A stretch of DNA of 15,448 nucleotides from Methanobrevibacter sp. (GTDB lineage Archaea > Methanobacteriota > Methanobacteria > Methanobacteriales > Methanobacteriaceae), in contig WRMT01000033.1 in the NCBI GenBank assembly GCA_009777005.1, positions 1 through 15,448 of the forward strand. Reading direction: 5' to 3'. The notes under the pieces were generated by a model. The model did not search any database and was not told the origin of the DNA. It was given only the letters and a program-made list of their open reading frames with translations. Both the position numbers and the translations under genes were made by a program. Each line of letters opens with the position of its first letter. Positions within the stretch are counted from its first letter, which is position 1. Below are positions 9,001 to 15,127 of the stretch, piece by piece.

Positions 9001-9780
9001 CTAAGAAGATTGAAAAGTGATAAGAGCATAATAGCTGATTTACCAGATAAGATTGTAAATGACATTTTCTGTAAGTTAACTCCAAGTCAAACAGCTCTGT
9101 ATCAAGAAATGATTGATTCCATTATGGATGAAATTGACAAGAGCGAAGGAATTAATAGGAAAGGACTTATTTTTAAGCTAATAAATGCTTTAAAACAAAT
9201 TTGTAATCATCCAAGCCAATTTACAAAGAGTAAAAAGTCATTAGCTATTGGTGATTCAGGGAAAATGGAAGTTCTTATAAACATACTTGAAACTATTCAT
9301 GAAAATAATGAAAAAGTATTAATATTCACCCAGTATGTTGAAATGGGCAATATAATCAAGGATTTAGTTGAAGATAAGCTACATGCAGAGGTAATGTTTT
9401 TACATGGTTCTCTGTCAAGGAAAAAAAGAGATGAAATGATTAATGAGTTCCAAACCAATTCACAAAAAAAGATTTTTATTGTTTCTCTAAAAGCTGGAGG
9501 AACTGGATTGAATTTAACTGCAGCTAATAATGTTATACACTATGATTTATGGTGGAATCCTGCAGTAGAAAATCAAGCTACAGATCGTGCCTATAGAATA
9601 GGGCAGAAAGATAATGTAATGGTTTATAGGTTTATAACCACAGGAACTTTTGAAGAGAAAATTAACGATATGATAAAAGCTAAAGAAGAACTTGCTGAAC
9701 TTACTGTAGGAACTGGGGAAAAATTCATAACAGAAATGAACAGTAATGATTTAAAAGAAATGTTAAAATTACGGAATTAG
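6067..9780 (+). CDS. SWIM zinc-finger SNF2-family helicase
   Basis: This is a large (1237-residue) DNA translocase of the SNF2/HepA type. The N-terminal region has a SWIM zinc finger, C123-x-C125-x6-C132-x-H134, which is thought to bind DNA or protein. A long helical middle part (about 225-760) matches the usual size of the SNF2-associated region in prokaryotic SWIM-SNF2 proteins. The ATPase follows: Walker A DDMGLGKT at 798-805, the DEAQ box at 893-896, and helicase motif VI QATDRAYRIGQ at 1170-1180 with both arginines. All catalytic motifs look intact. Residues 195-222 are four imperfect heptads (ISSEK-type) forming a polar linker after the SWIM part. GTGAT just before the ATG acts as ribosome binding site. 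Its likely role is ATP-driven remodelling of protein-DNA complexes or repair; the exact substrate is unknown. The stop codon TAG is followed by CTATT. Confidence 0.93.
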   Translation: MAKYGRTWWGEKWLNALKDIDHSNRLPRGRTYANTGKVYDIKFIEDIITAKVKGNYASYYKVRVMPNSLTQTEKEMIIEVINNHPSILSALLNKKLPKELYHELSKIGINLFPESWRQINADCNCPDYAMPCKHIAGLIYMISVEIDKNPFKAFEIRDCNLTSMIDHLDNVEDGKVRKIKNINEILIKSKNANEDIPSEKTNISSEKKHISSEKESISTEELNKIDFSKISDLSTHTLAMLKEKPLFYDKDFKNILERVYTTLSRYTKKYCRPNYFNEDYYTDDIILKTKIKELPKLDRLKDETSDEWKEKYFQNKWDHPIQWETFKIAIDENYKITEIRTNEKKPKTASSSTDKNKTPFKEENHENLKQVLVGFLLELYQSNIHKYNYNIQYFYLLTQITINLIENKAIMPELLELSNNYVSIRWLPCLFDKDINEICENLYELCPKNLITLGKKELNPEEQVKIAISLIISGILSNYVEIGMAQYLEKQINTPIFQLFFEGNPQNFKKFETKGYEFLIDQWLSNLHLGKRDYNLYLTIDEINENFNINLEASIEDAPPEAVYNIISDKKNYKITDKKLQLLSDIYLIQDYLPEIAKSVDLKKPIEFNLDEFSSFFIDIIPLLEIMGIFIILPKSLQKIFKPQLTLNIESKKPGLNEKAYLSLRELVKFNWELAIGDKKITASEFKKLLKKSEGLVKLANNYVILDKNEIKSIIKRLDKIPNKLSQTDLTQAILSGEFKEIEVNIDNELKSMVENITTPVKTHIPNNLNADLRDYQKRGFSWLAQNVDLGFGSILADDMGLGKTLQVLTLILHLKNQDKLKKKVLVVAPTSLLFNWQREIEKFTPTLNSFIYHGQNRKIPKKDCDIIITSYGMIRKDEKLFKKEKWQLLVIDEAQNIKNPLALQTKAIKSLKASSKIALSGTPVENRLADYWSIFDFTNKHYLSTAKKFTKRFIVPIEKEKDKNALDTFKMITKPFILRRLKSDKSIIADLPDKIVNDIFCKLTPSQTALYQEMIDSIMDEIDKSEGINRKGLIFKLINALKQICNHPSQFTKSKKSLAIGDSGKMEVLINILETIHENNEKVLIFTQYVEMGNIIKDLVEDKLHAEVMFLHGSLSRKKRDEMINEFQTNSQKKIFIVSLKAGGTGLNLTAANNVIHYDLWWNPAVENQATDRAYRIGQKDNVMVYRFITTGTFEEKINDMIKAKEELAELTVGTGEKFITEMNSNDLKEMLKLRN
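6649..6732 (+). repeat. 21-bp coding repeat, four copies
   Basis: Four consecutive 7-codon units encode DIPSEKT, NISSEKK, HISSEKE and SISTEEL (residues 195-222 of the helicase). The core I-S-S-E-K is shared. The units lie in a probably disordered linker between the SWIM finger region and the middle region. Confidence 0.75.
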
Positions 9781-9827
9781 CTATTTACTGATTTAGTACA
9801 TGAACGACTTTTAATTACTTTCATCTG

Positions 9828-9833
9828 TTTTTT
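9828..9833 (+). terminator. T-run after the helicase gene
   Basis: Six T residues 48 bases after the stop, preceded by another T-rich stretch (CTTTTAATTACTTTC, 9808-9822), are compatible with archaeal T-rich termination of the helicase transcript. They lie in the duplicated 3' end of taw2. Confidence 0.35.
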
Positions 9834-9932
9834 AATAAATTTTAGCATCTACAACAATATGAACAACACCAAGAGAATAATTTTTAATAAATTTTAGCAT
9901 CTACAACAATATGAACAACACCTGGAGAATAT
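9829..9932. repeat. 52-bp tandem duplication of the taw2 3' end
   Basis: Bases 9829-9880 and 9881-9932 are direct copies with three differences, all in the last ten bases; the first 42 bases are identical. The copy at 9881-9932 contains the true end of taw2 and its stop codon. The other copy repeats the last codons (GVVHIVVDAKIY and stop) just downstream. On the - strand both edges of the unit carry TTATTAAAAA, a microhomology that could have primed the duplication. Confidence 0.9.
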
Positions 9933-10639
9933 TTTTTAATAATATTAGTAGCTAATATTTCAACTTCCCTATCATTAGCTGATTTAGCTATTCTCTCATA
10001 AGGTCTTTCATTCATTAATTTCTCTGGTACAGTTTCATGATAATGAATTGTTCCTCCATAGTTTACACAATCAATAGCTACATCTAAAAAGTGATGAGTT
10101 GTTTTTACATAACCCATTAAAACCCTATCTGCTGATAACTTAGTAGCTATTTCACTACAATCTCCTAAAATAGCTTTTATTCTTTCATAATTTGCTTTAA
10201 TATTTATTTTATTTAAATCAATATTATTTTTCAGATAATTGTATGATTCTGGATTGATTTCTATTGAAAAAATCTTTTTAACTTGGCTGTGCATAGCTAT
10301 AGGTATGGAAAAATAACCAATTCCTGCAAACATATCAACTATGGTTTCACCTGATTTAACAAGCTTAGCTATTCTAAGTCGTTCATTAGTATTTCCTTTT
10401 GACCACATAACTTTAGCTATATCTAATTTAAACAAACAACCATTTTCTTTATGTATTGTTTCAGTATTATTGCCTATTAAAATTTCAATTGAGGGTTTTC
10501 TAAATTTTCCAGCTATATTTCTTATTTTAACAATTGTATTCACATTATGAACATCTAATAATAATTCTAAATCTTTTTTTGATTCATATTCAAAATTTTT
10601 ATCTAATATAAGTATATTACCAATTTTTTTCCACTTCAT
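9884..10639 (-). CDS. taw2: tRNA-Phe wyosine aminocarboxypropyltransferase Taw2
   Basis: Taw2 (TYW2 family) transfers the 3-amino-3-carboxypropyl group of S-adenosylmethionine to C7 of 4-demethylwyosine at position 37 of tRNA-Phe, the step after radical-SAM Taw1 in archaeal wyosine synthesis. The fold is a class I methyltransferase. Motif I is DMFAGIGYF at 102-110, the acidic ribose-binding residue is in SIEINP (E127), and GD is at 159-160. The segment DRVLMGYVKTTHHFLD (171-186) and the HYHE at 199-202 are what I recall of Taw2 rather than the methyltransferase Trm5, which has an NPP motif here. The 251 residues also fit Taw2 rather than the longer Trm5. The ATG at 10639 has only a weak ribosome binding site (GGTAAT). 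The gene converges with the helicase gene, and its last 52 bp are duplicated downstream. Confidence 0.88.
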   Translation of the reverse strand: MKWKKIGNILILDKNFEYESKKDLELLLDVHNVNTIVKIRNIAGKFRKPSIEILIGNNTETIHKENGCLFKLDIAKVMWSKGNTNERLRIAKLVKSGETIVDMFAGIGYFSIPIAMHSQVKKIFSIEINPESYNYLKNNIDLNKINIKANYERIKAILGDCSEIATKLSADRVLMGYVKTTHHFLDVAIDCVNYGGTIHYHETVPEKLMNERPYERIAKSANDREVEILATNIIKKYSPGVVHIVVDAKIY

Positions 10640-10681
10640 CTTATCTTATTACCGTTTATTAAAAAAATATCTACTTCACAT

Positions 10682-10702
10682 ATTCATTTTTATAAAATGA
10701 AT
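10682..10702 (-). promoter_or_regulatory. Palindromic promoter of taw2
   Basis: ATTCATTTT (10682-10690) and AAAATGAAT (10694-10702) form a perfect 9-bp inverted repeat around TAT. On the - strand the centre reads TTTTATAAAA, a good archaeal TATA box. It lies about 50 bases before the taw2 ATG, giving an expected leader of about 25 bases. A dyad centred on the TATA box could be an operator blocking TBP, or simply a symmetrical promoter. Confidence 0.45.
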
Positions 10703-10982
10703 CAGGAATATTCTTTATATTAAATTTTAATAAAAAATTTTATTTTATTCTATATTTAAATAAATTTAAGAAGATATATATTTTTCACAATTTTATTAAT
10801 AAATTTTTTTCACAATTTATTAAAATTTTTTACTTTTTATAAAAATAAATATGTAAAACACCATTATAAAATTTTTGTTAATATTGAATAAAAATAGTTA
10901 AAAATAAAAATGAAATGTTTTTATAATGTAAAATAAGATAAAAATAGCCATGAAATAAATAAATTCTTTTCATGTCAATATC

Positions 10983-11139
10983 AGGAGCAAATATATGAAT
11001 AATAAGTCAATAAACCCTCAATAGATTACGTGTGAAATACTACTAAGTCAAGTTAGTAGCTAAGAATAAAGGTTGAATGAGAATATAAACCTCATTATTA
11101 AGGCAAAAAAGAATAAAAAATCCACTGCTAAATTTTTTT
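10983..11139 (+). ncRNA. Candidate structured RNA with a 9-codon leader ORF
   Basis: AGGAG (10983-10987) stands exactly seven bases before an ATG (10995) that opens a nine-codon frame, MNNKSINPQ, ending in TAG at 11022-11024. Two stem-loops follow: CTACTAA/TTAGTAG (11040-11046 with 11053-11059, six-base loop) and AATGAG/CTCATT (11076-11081 with 11091-11096). A competing pairing, AGGTT/AACCT (11070-11074 with 11088-11092), overlaps the second stem. A T7 run ends the block at 11133-11139. The same frame read through its stops gives peptide-like text, so a decayed gene end (perhaps of a transposon) is the main alternative. I do not recognise a known RNA family. Confidence 0.25.
11105..11120 (-). 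terminator. U-rich stretch downstream of the 26-residue-repeat gene
   Basis: On the - strand this reads TTTTTTATTCTTTTTT, about 130 bases after the stop codon at 11249. It is a plausible archaeal U-rich terminator for that transcript. Confidence 0.35.
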
Positions 11140-11248
11140 CCTAAATTCCTATGTAAATTTATTCTTTATAATTATCCTTTAAAATATTATTCTTCTCTTA
11201 AAATTAGTGAATTACTTTTTTTTCACTTGATAATGATATTAACAATAT

Positions 11249-12178
11249 TTAATCAGTTACTTTTTCTGATGCAGCAAAACGTACCTTCCAATCCTTTTCT
11301 TTTTTAGCTATATCTGTTAGAACTTTTTCATCTGTTAGCTTTTCAACTGCTGCAAGGCGAACTGCCCAATCATAATCGTTTTTAGCAATATCTGCAAGAA
11401 CATCCTCATTATTTATTCTATCTATTACATAAATACGTATATCAGAATCATCATCATTTTTAGCAATATCTGCAAGAACATCCTCATCAGTTATGTATTT
11501 AACTAAATTAAGGCGTATTTTCCAATCATCATCATTTTTAGCAATATCTGCAAGAATATTCTTATCAGTTATCTTTTCAGTAGCAATAAGGCGAACTCCT
11601 GAATCATCATCATTTTTAGCAATTTTTGCAAGAATGTCTTTATCAGTTATTTTTTTTGTAGCTGCCATACGAACATCAAGATCATGATGATTTTTAGCTA
11701 TATTTATAAGGACTTTTTCATCTTTTATTTTCTTTATTGCTACACATCGCACTTTTGAATCACTATTATTTTTAGCTATATTAATAAGGAGTTTCTCATC
11801 ATTTAGCTTCATTACTGCAACACGGCGAACTTTCCAATCACTATTATTTTCCGCTATATTAACAAGAATATCTTTATCATTTATTTTTTTCACAGCATCA
11901 AGACGAACTTTCCAGTCACTATCTCTTTTAGCTATATCATTAAGAACATTTTCATCATTTAACTTTCTTATTGCAGCAATTCGTACATCACGATCACTAT
12001 CTTTTTTTGCTATTTCTTTTAGAATATTTTCATCATCGGTTTTGTTAACTACAAAAAGGCGTACTTTCCAATCTCTGTCATTTAAGATGTTTTCAAGAAT
12101 ATCTTTATTATTCAGCCAATTAGTAGTTGGGTTCACTTCATTTTTTTCATTATCTTGGGATTTTGGCGTAGATGACAC
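11249..12178 (-). CDS. Alpha-solenoid protein of eleven 26-residue HEAT/LRV-like repeats
   Basis: After a polar, probably disordered N terminus (1-22) the whole 309-residue protein consists of eleven tandem repeats. The first (23-47) has 25 residues, nine have 26 (48-281), and the last runs to the end. The consensus is close to TDEDVLADIAKNDDDWKVRLAAVEKI. The conserved Leu/Ile, the D-x-x-V-R turn and the A-rich second helix resemble HEAT or variant leucine-rich (LRV) repeats, which form protein-binding solenoids. There is no signal peptide or membrane segment, so it is cytosolic. The start is GTG, with AGGAG at 12194-12190, 11 bases upstream; a TAA lies in frame further up and no better start exists. 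The gene is divergent from another solenoid gene at 12916. Its partner and function are unknown. Confidence 0.85.
   Translation of the reverse strand: MSSTPKSQDNEKNEVNPTTNWLNNKDILENILNDRDWKVRLFVVNKTDDENILKEIAKKDSDRDVRIAAIRKLNDENVLNDIAKRDSDWKVRLDAVKKINDKDILVNIAENNSDWKVRRVAVMKLNDEKLLINIAKNNSDSKVRCVAIKKIKDEKVLINIAKNHHDLDVRMAATKKITDKDILAKIAKNDDDSGVRLIATEKITDKNILADIAKNDDDWKIRLNLVKYITDEDVLADIAKNDDDSDIRIYVIDRINNEDVLADIAKNDYDWAVRLAAVEKLTDEKVLTDIAKKEKDWKVRFAASEKVTD
11252..12112 (-). repeat. 78-bp coding tandem repeat, eleven units
   Basis: The protein repeat is mirrored in DNA as a 78-bp period. Units 7 to 10 (about 11336-11647) are the most alike: TTTTTAGCAATATCTGCAAG (+ strand) occurs in units 8, 9 and 10, with a near copy in unit 7. 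The earlier units have diverged, which suggests recent expansion or gene conversion near the C-terminal end. Confidence 0.85.
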
Positions 12179-12915
12179 TATTATAACAACTCCTAAGTGA
12201 TTATCATATTATAATCCAGTTTTATTATTTTTAATAAATATTGTTATGATTCATAAATTTTATCATATTTACTTTTTCAACATTATTAGGTATATATTTT
12301 TCTATTCATCGAGTAAAGAGAGATTATAACGAATATTACTGAAAAATTAGTAATTTTCCGAACTATTCATGAATAAGGAACAAATAATATTTTATAAAAC
12401 ATAATATACATTTTATTCAAAACTTCGATTTTATTTAAAAATATAATAAAATAAATATACTATTTAATAATCATCCAATTATGTAATATTTTAAAATATA
12501 ATTTTAATTTTTAATAAAAATCTTAAGGAGTTATAAAAAATTAATTCCATGTTAAAACTATTATTTAATATGTATACTATTATATATTGAGTAATTTTTA
12601 TTTAGAATGTAATATCAATCATGCCAAATAATATATATTAATAAATAACATGTGTTTATTGATAAAGAATATATATTAATTAATAAATAATAAATTTTAA
12701 TTAATAAATAATATAAATTAATAAATATTAATTAATGATAAATATATAAAAATTATTTATTAAAAATATTATTTCCATTGTTTTAAATTACATTCATGGA
12801 TGAAAAATAGAAATAAGAATCACCAGACCCTTAATAGTAATTTAACTATATTTACTAGATTATAGCATATTAATAATTAAAAAAAGCAGGATAATTAAAA
12901 AGGAAGTTTGATTAT
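12179..12915. other. AT-rich divergent intergenic region
   Basis: This 737-base stretch separates the two divergent solenoid genes and must hold both promoters, which I cannot place with confidence. It contains a short dyad (ATTACT at 12335-12340 with AGTAAT at 12349-12354). At about 12660-12770 there is a nearly pure A/T block in which TTAATTAATAAATA-like units recur. No gene is supported on either strand. Confidence 0.55.
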
Positions 12916-13779
12916 ATGGATAATTCTATTAATAAAAGATTAGAAGGTCAAAAAAGAAGAGGAAAAATTTTCGATGAAGATATAGATCCATTCCTCGAGT
13001 TACCTTCTAAAGAATTGATCTTAATGCTAAAAAATAATAATGCTCAAAAAAGAACTATAGCTGCTAAACTTCTAGGAGATAAAGAGGATATTGAAAATAT
13101 TAAGCCATTAGCTGATCAATTCATTGTTGAAAAAGCACTTTACGTGAGAATAGCTATTTCTGAAAGTTTAGTGAAATACAAAGAAAATTCTGTTCCTTTT
13201 CTTATTAATCTTCTGGGTAAAATTGGAGATAATCAAGAAAAAGAATTACCAGAAAAATACTTTAATAAAAAGAGTTTTCCACTTCCAAGAGATTTAGCTG
13301 GGCGAACTTTAGCTAAGATAGGTAAAATAGCTACTCCTTCTTTAATCAAAGTTTTAGATGATGAGAAAGAAATTTACGATGAATTTGTAAAAGAACAAGC
13401 TATTGATGCAATTGGGGCAATAGCACATAAATATAACGACCATAGAGCATTAAACTCTTTAATTTCTTTATCAAAAAATCATGAAAACGATAAAAATGAT
13501 AAAATAATCCAATGGAAAATACTAAGAGCTTTAAGTGGATTTAAAAATAACAAAGATGCTTTGAAAGTAGCTATTATTATTTTAAATAACTATTATCCTA
13601 ATAAAAGAAATAGCTACTCTAACAATACTGTTGAAATCCAGTGGGAAGCAATTAGGACTATTGGTCAAATTGGAATAATTAATAAAGAAGTAAAAAAGAT
13701 TTTAAACTATTTTGATGGGAATAAAAATCCAGAAATAAAAACTGCAGTAAAAATTGCAAATGAATTATTGCATCCCTGA
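12916..13779 (+). CDS. HEAT-repeat protein
   Basis: The 287-residue cytosolic protein has no signal peptide or membrane segment. After about 40 polar residues it is built of helical pairs of HEAT type. Recognisable units are at about 46-70 (QKRTIAAKLLGD), 75-101 (VRIAISESLVKY), 126-148 (LAGRTLAKIGKIATPSLIKV), 158-186 (EQAIDAIGAIA), 198-224 (WKILRALSGFK) and 240-264 (IQWEAIRTIGQIG). This resembles PBS-lyase-type HEAT proteins, which bind other proteins; no catalytic residue is visible. The ATG has only a weak AGGAAG site. The gene is divergent from the other solenoid gene and converges with the 4Fe-4S gene. The bases encoding its last residues are repeated imperfectly just downstream. Its function is unknown. 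Confidence 0.8.
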   Translation: MDNSINKRLEGQKRRGKIFDEDIDPFLELPSKELILMLKNNNAQKRTIAAKLLGDKEDIENIKPLADQFIVEKALYVRIAISESLVKYKENSVPFLINLLGKIGDNQEKELPEKYFNKKSFPLPRDLAGRTLAKIGKIATPSLIKVLDDEKEIYDEFVKEQAIDAIGAIAHKYNDHRALNSLISLSKNHENDKNDKIIQWKILRALSGFKNNKDALKVAIIILNNYYPNKRNSYSNNTVEIQWEAIRTIGQIGIINKEVKKILNYFDGNKNPEIKTAVKIANELLHP

Positions 13780-13821
13780 AATATATACCATGATAATTGT
13801 AAATGAATTATTACCTCCTGG
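13753..13821. repeat. Imperfect repeat of the HEAT gene 3' end
   Basis: ATTGCAAATGAATTATTGCA and the next six bases (13753-13778) recur 43 bases later as ATTGTAAATGAATTATTACC and six more (13796-13821), with 21 of 26 positions equal. The first copy encodes the C-terminal IANELLHP. The second lies beyond the stop codon and keeps the NELL codons. Confidence 0.6.
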
Positions 13822-13860
13822 TATCCCATAATTACAGCATCATAGAAATTTTTAAGCTAT

Positions 13861-13900
13861 AAATAAACTATTTAAACTAAAAACAAACTATTTAAACTAA
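13861..13900. repeat. 20-bp tandem duplication
   Basis: AAATAAACTATTTAAACTAA (13861-13880) is followed directly by AAACAAACTATTTAAACTAA (13881-13900), with one difference. It lies between the convergent HEAT and 4Fe-4S genes. Confidence 0.85.
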
Positions 13901-13939
13901 AGATTAAAATAATATTTTTATCATTATTCTAATCCATAT

Positions 13940-14764
13940 TCAAGATAACTTAGCTTCTAATTTCGTTTGTTTTTCTTTAACCCAATCATATCCTTTTTCA
14001 AAAAATGGACAAGCTTCAATACAATAAGTACATCCTTGAATGCATCCAATACACTTTTCATCAATAAGATCGGCTTTAGCTATTTTATCTTCTTTTTCAA
14101 TGAGTGCATCTTCAGGACATTTTTTAATACACTTATTACATCTTTTACAATAGTTTTTAATCCATTCATAAGAGTTTTTTTGAGAATAAGGCAAGTTTTC
14201 TATTGTTGTTAATATTGCTGATACTTTCAATCTTGGCCCTAGTTCTGGAGAGATTAATAATCCATTTTTTCCAATATACCCTAAACCTGCCTCTTGACCT
14301 AGCTTGGAAAGGTCTACCAATCCTTCAATTGGATGAGCAACTTGACTTGCAAAACCTTCTTTTCTTAAAATATCAGAAAGTTCATAGCTAATCTTTCCAA
14401 ATCTTTCATATAGGTTTTCATTACGTTCCTTAGCTATTTTGCTAGGAATTTCATCAACAATATCCATACCTATAGGACAAGTAAAAACAATGGCATTAGG
14501 GTACTCTAATAAATCATCATTATTAAAAATATCTTCAGGTATCTTGGCATAACCAATACTTATAATGCCTAATTTTTTACTTTTCTCTTCCAAGGTTTTC
14601 AGAAGGGAGCTATATATTTTTGTTTTAGGTTTCTTAGGATTTTCTATTTTAGAGTGGTCTGATGCTTTAAAACTTCCACAAGTACATCCTGTTTCTTCTT
14701 CAAGCAATTTTTCCATCAAATCTTCTGATTCTTCACAACAAGAAACATTTTTTGACAATTTCAT
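13940..14764 (-). CDS. QueG/reductive-dehalogenase-like double 4Fe-4S protein
   Basis: The C-terminal part carries two 4Fe-4S sites: C206/C209/C212/C216 (CxxCxxCxxxCP) and C238/C241/C245/C248/C252. The core has the signature GLVDLSKLGQEAGLGYIGKN (148-167), seen in epoxyqueuosine reductases and reductive dehalogenases, where corrinoid and clusters cooperate in reduction. Archaeal tRNA lacks queuosine, so a true QueG role is unlikely; the substrate is unknown. At 274 residues it is shorter than typical QueG but has an extra N terminus with C9-C10 and C27-x-C29. It follows arsR in one operon: its ATG overlaps the arsR stop (ATGA). AGGAGG (14771-14766) is only one base from that ATG but exactly seven from the TTG at codon 3 (14758-14756), so translation may start there. 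The cytosolic location is inferred from the absence of a signal peptide. Confidence 0.8.
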   Translation of the reverse strand: MKLSKNVSCCEESEDLMEKLLEEETGCTCGSFKASDHSKIENPKKPKTKIYSSLLKTLEEKSKKLGIISIGYAKIPEDIFNNDDLLEYPNAIVFTCPIGMDIVDEIPSKIAKERNENLYERFGKISYELSDILRKEGFASQVAHPIEGLVDLSKLGQEAGLGYIGKNGLLISPELGPRLKVSAILTTIENLPYSQKNSYEWIKNYCKRCNKCIKKCPEDALIEKEDKIAKADLIDEKCIGCIQGCTYCIEACPFFEKGYDWVKEKQTKLEAKLS

Positions 14765-15123
14765 TCCTCCTGTTTTTTAGTTATGTTTTCTATTTGTTCT
14801 ATTAGTTTAGAATTAGCTAAGCTAAAGTATGTCCATTTACCTTCTTTTCTCCAATTAAGCAAATTAGATTTTTTGAGAATGCTTAAATGATGAGAAATTG
14901 TGGATTGTGGTTTATCGAGAGCAGAATCAATATGACAACCACATAACTCATCATTTTTTAGAAGATATATAATTTTTAGTCTTAAAGGATCAGAAATAGC
15001 TTTTAAAATCTCAGACATATCATATAAACTATCTTCTGAAGGAATTTCCTTTATCAAGTTCTTCAAATCCAAGAATTTTTCCTCTTCTTCAAGACAATTA
15101 TTTTCAAAATTACAGCCTGACAT
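14761..15123 (-). CDS. ArsR/SmtB-family metal-sensing repressor
   Basis: The 120-residue protein has a winged-helix fold of the ArsR/SmtB family. ISDPLRLKIIYLL (43-55) precedes ELCGC (59-63), whose C61-x-C63 is the classical alpha-3 thiolate site for As(III), Sb(III), Cd or Pb. The recognition helix lies in PQSTISHHLSILKKSNLL (72-89), followed by the wing WRKEGKWTYFSL. Two further cysteines, C4 and C10, at the N terminus could complete a metal site, as in CadC-type sensors. Such proteins repress their own operon until metal binds. It is the first gene of an operon with the 4Fe-4S protein, overlapping it by four bases. No ribosome binding site precedes the ATG at 15123, and the TATA box is close, so the message is probably leaderless. 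Confidence 0.9.
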   Translation of the reverse strand: MSGCNFENNCLEEEEKFLDLKNLIKEIPSEDSLYDMSEILKAISDPLRLKIIYLLKNDELCGCHIDSALDKPQSTISHHLSILKKSNLLNWRKEGKWTYFSLANSKLIEQIENITKKQEE

Positions 15124-15127
15124 AATA

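Larger units (their letters stand above)
10703..11248. other. Spacer between taw2 promoter and the solenoid gene
   Basis: The stretch 10703-10900 is nearly pure A/T without structure that I can support. From 10980 to 11140 the composition becomes more mixed and contains the candidate RNA listed separately. From 11140 to 11248 it is T-rich, with nothing recognised. Confidence 0.55.

Noticed and set aside
9884..10639. Trm5 tRNA (guanine-37-N1) methyltransferase
   Set aside because: The expected NPP motif is replaced by MGYVKTTH and the length is that of Taw2.
11030..11100. tRNA gene
   Set aside because: The two hairpins do not form a cloverleaf, no T-loop GGTTCGA is present, and no acceptor stem can be paired.
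10983..11100. Decayed TnpB-type transposase end
   Set aside because: Reading through the stops gives protein-like text, but I could not match it to a known C terminus with any certainty, so it is kept only as an alternative to the RNA candidate.
11493..11687. Plus-strand open frame of 64 codons with internal repetition
   Set aside because: Its repetition is only the 78-bp repeat of the solenoid gene read on the other strand.
13967..14780. Several plus-strand open frames of 60-80 codons
   Set aside because: They are antisense to the 4Fe-4S gene, rich in Phe and Ile as expected for reversed Lys/Glu codons, and without ribosome binding sites.
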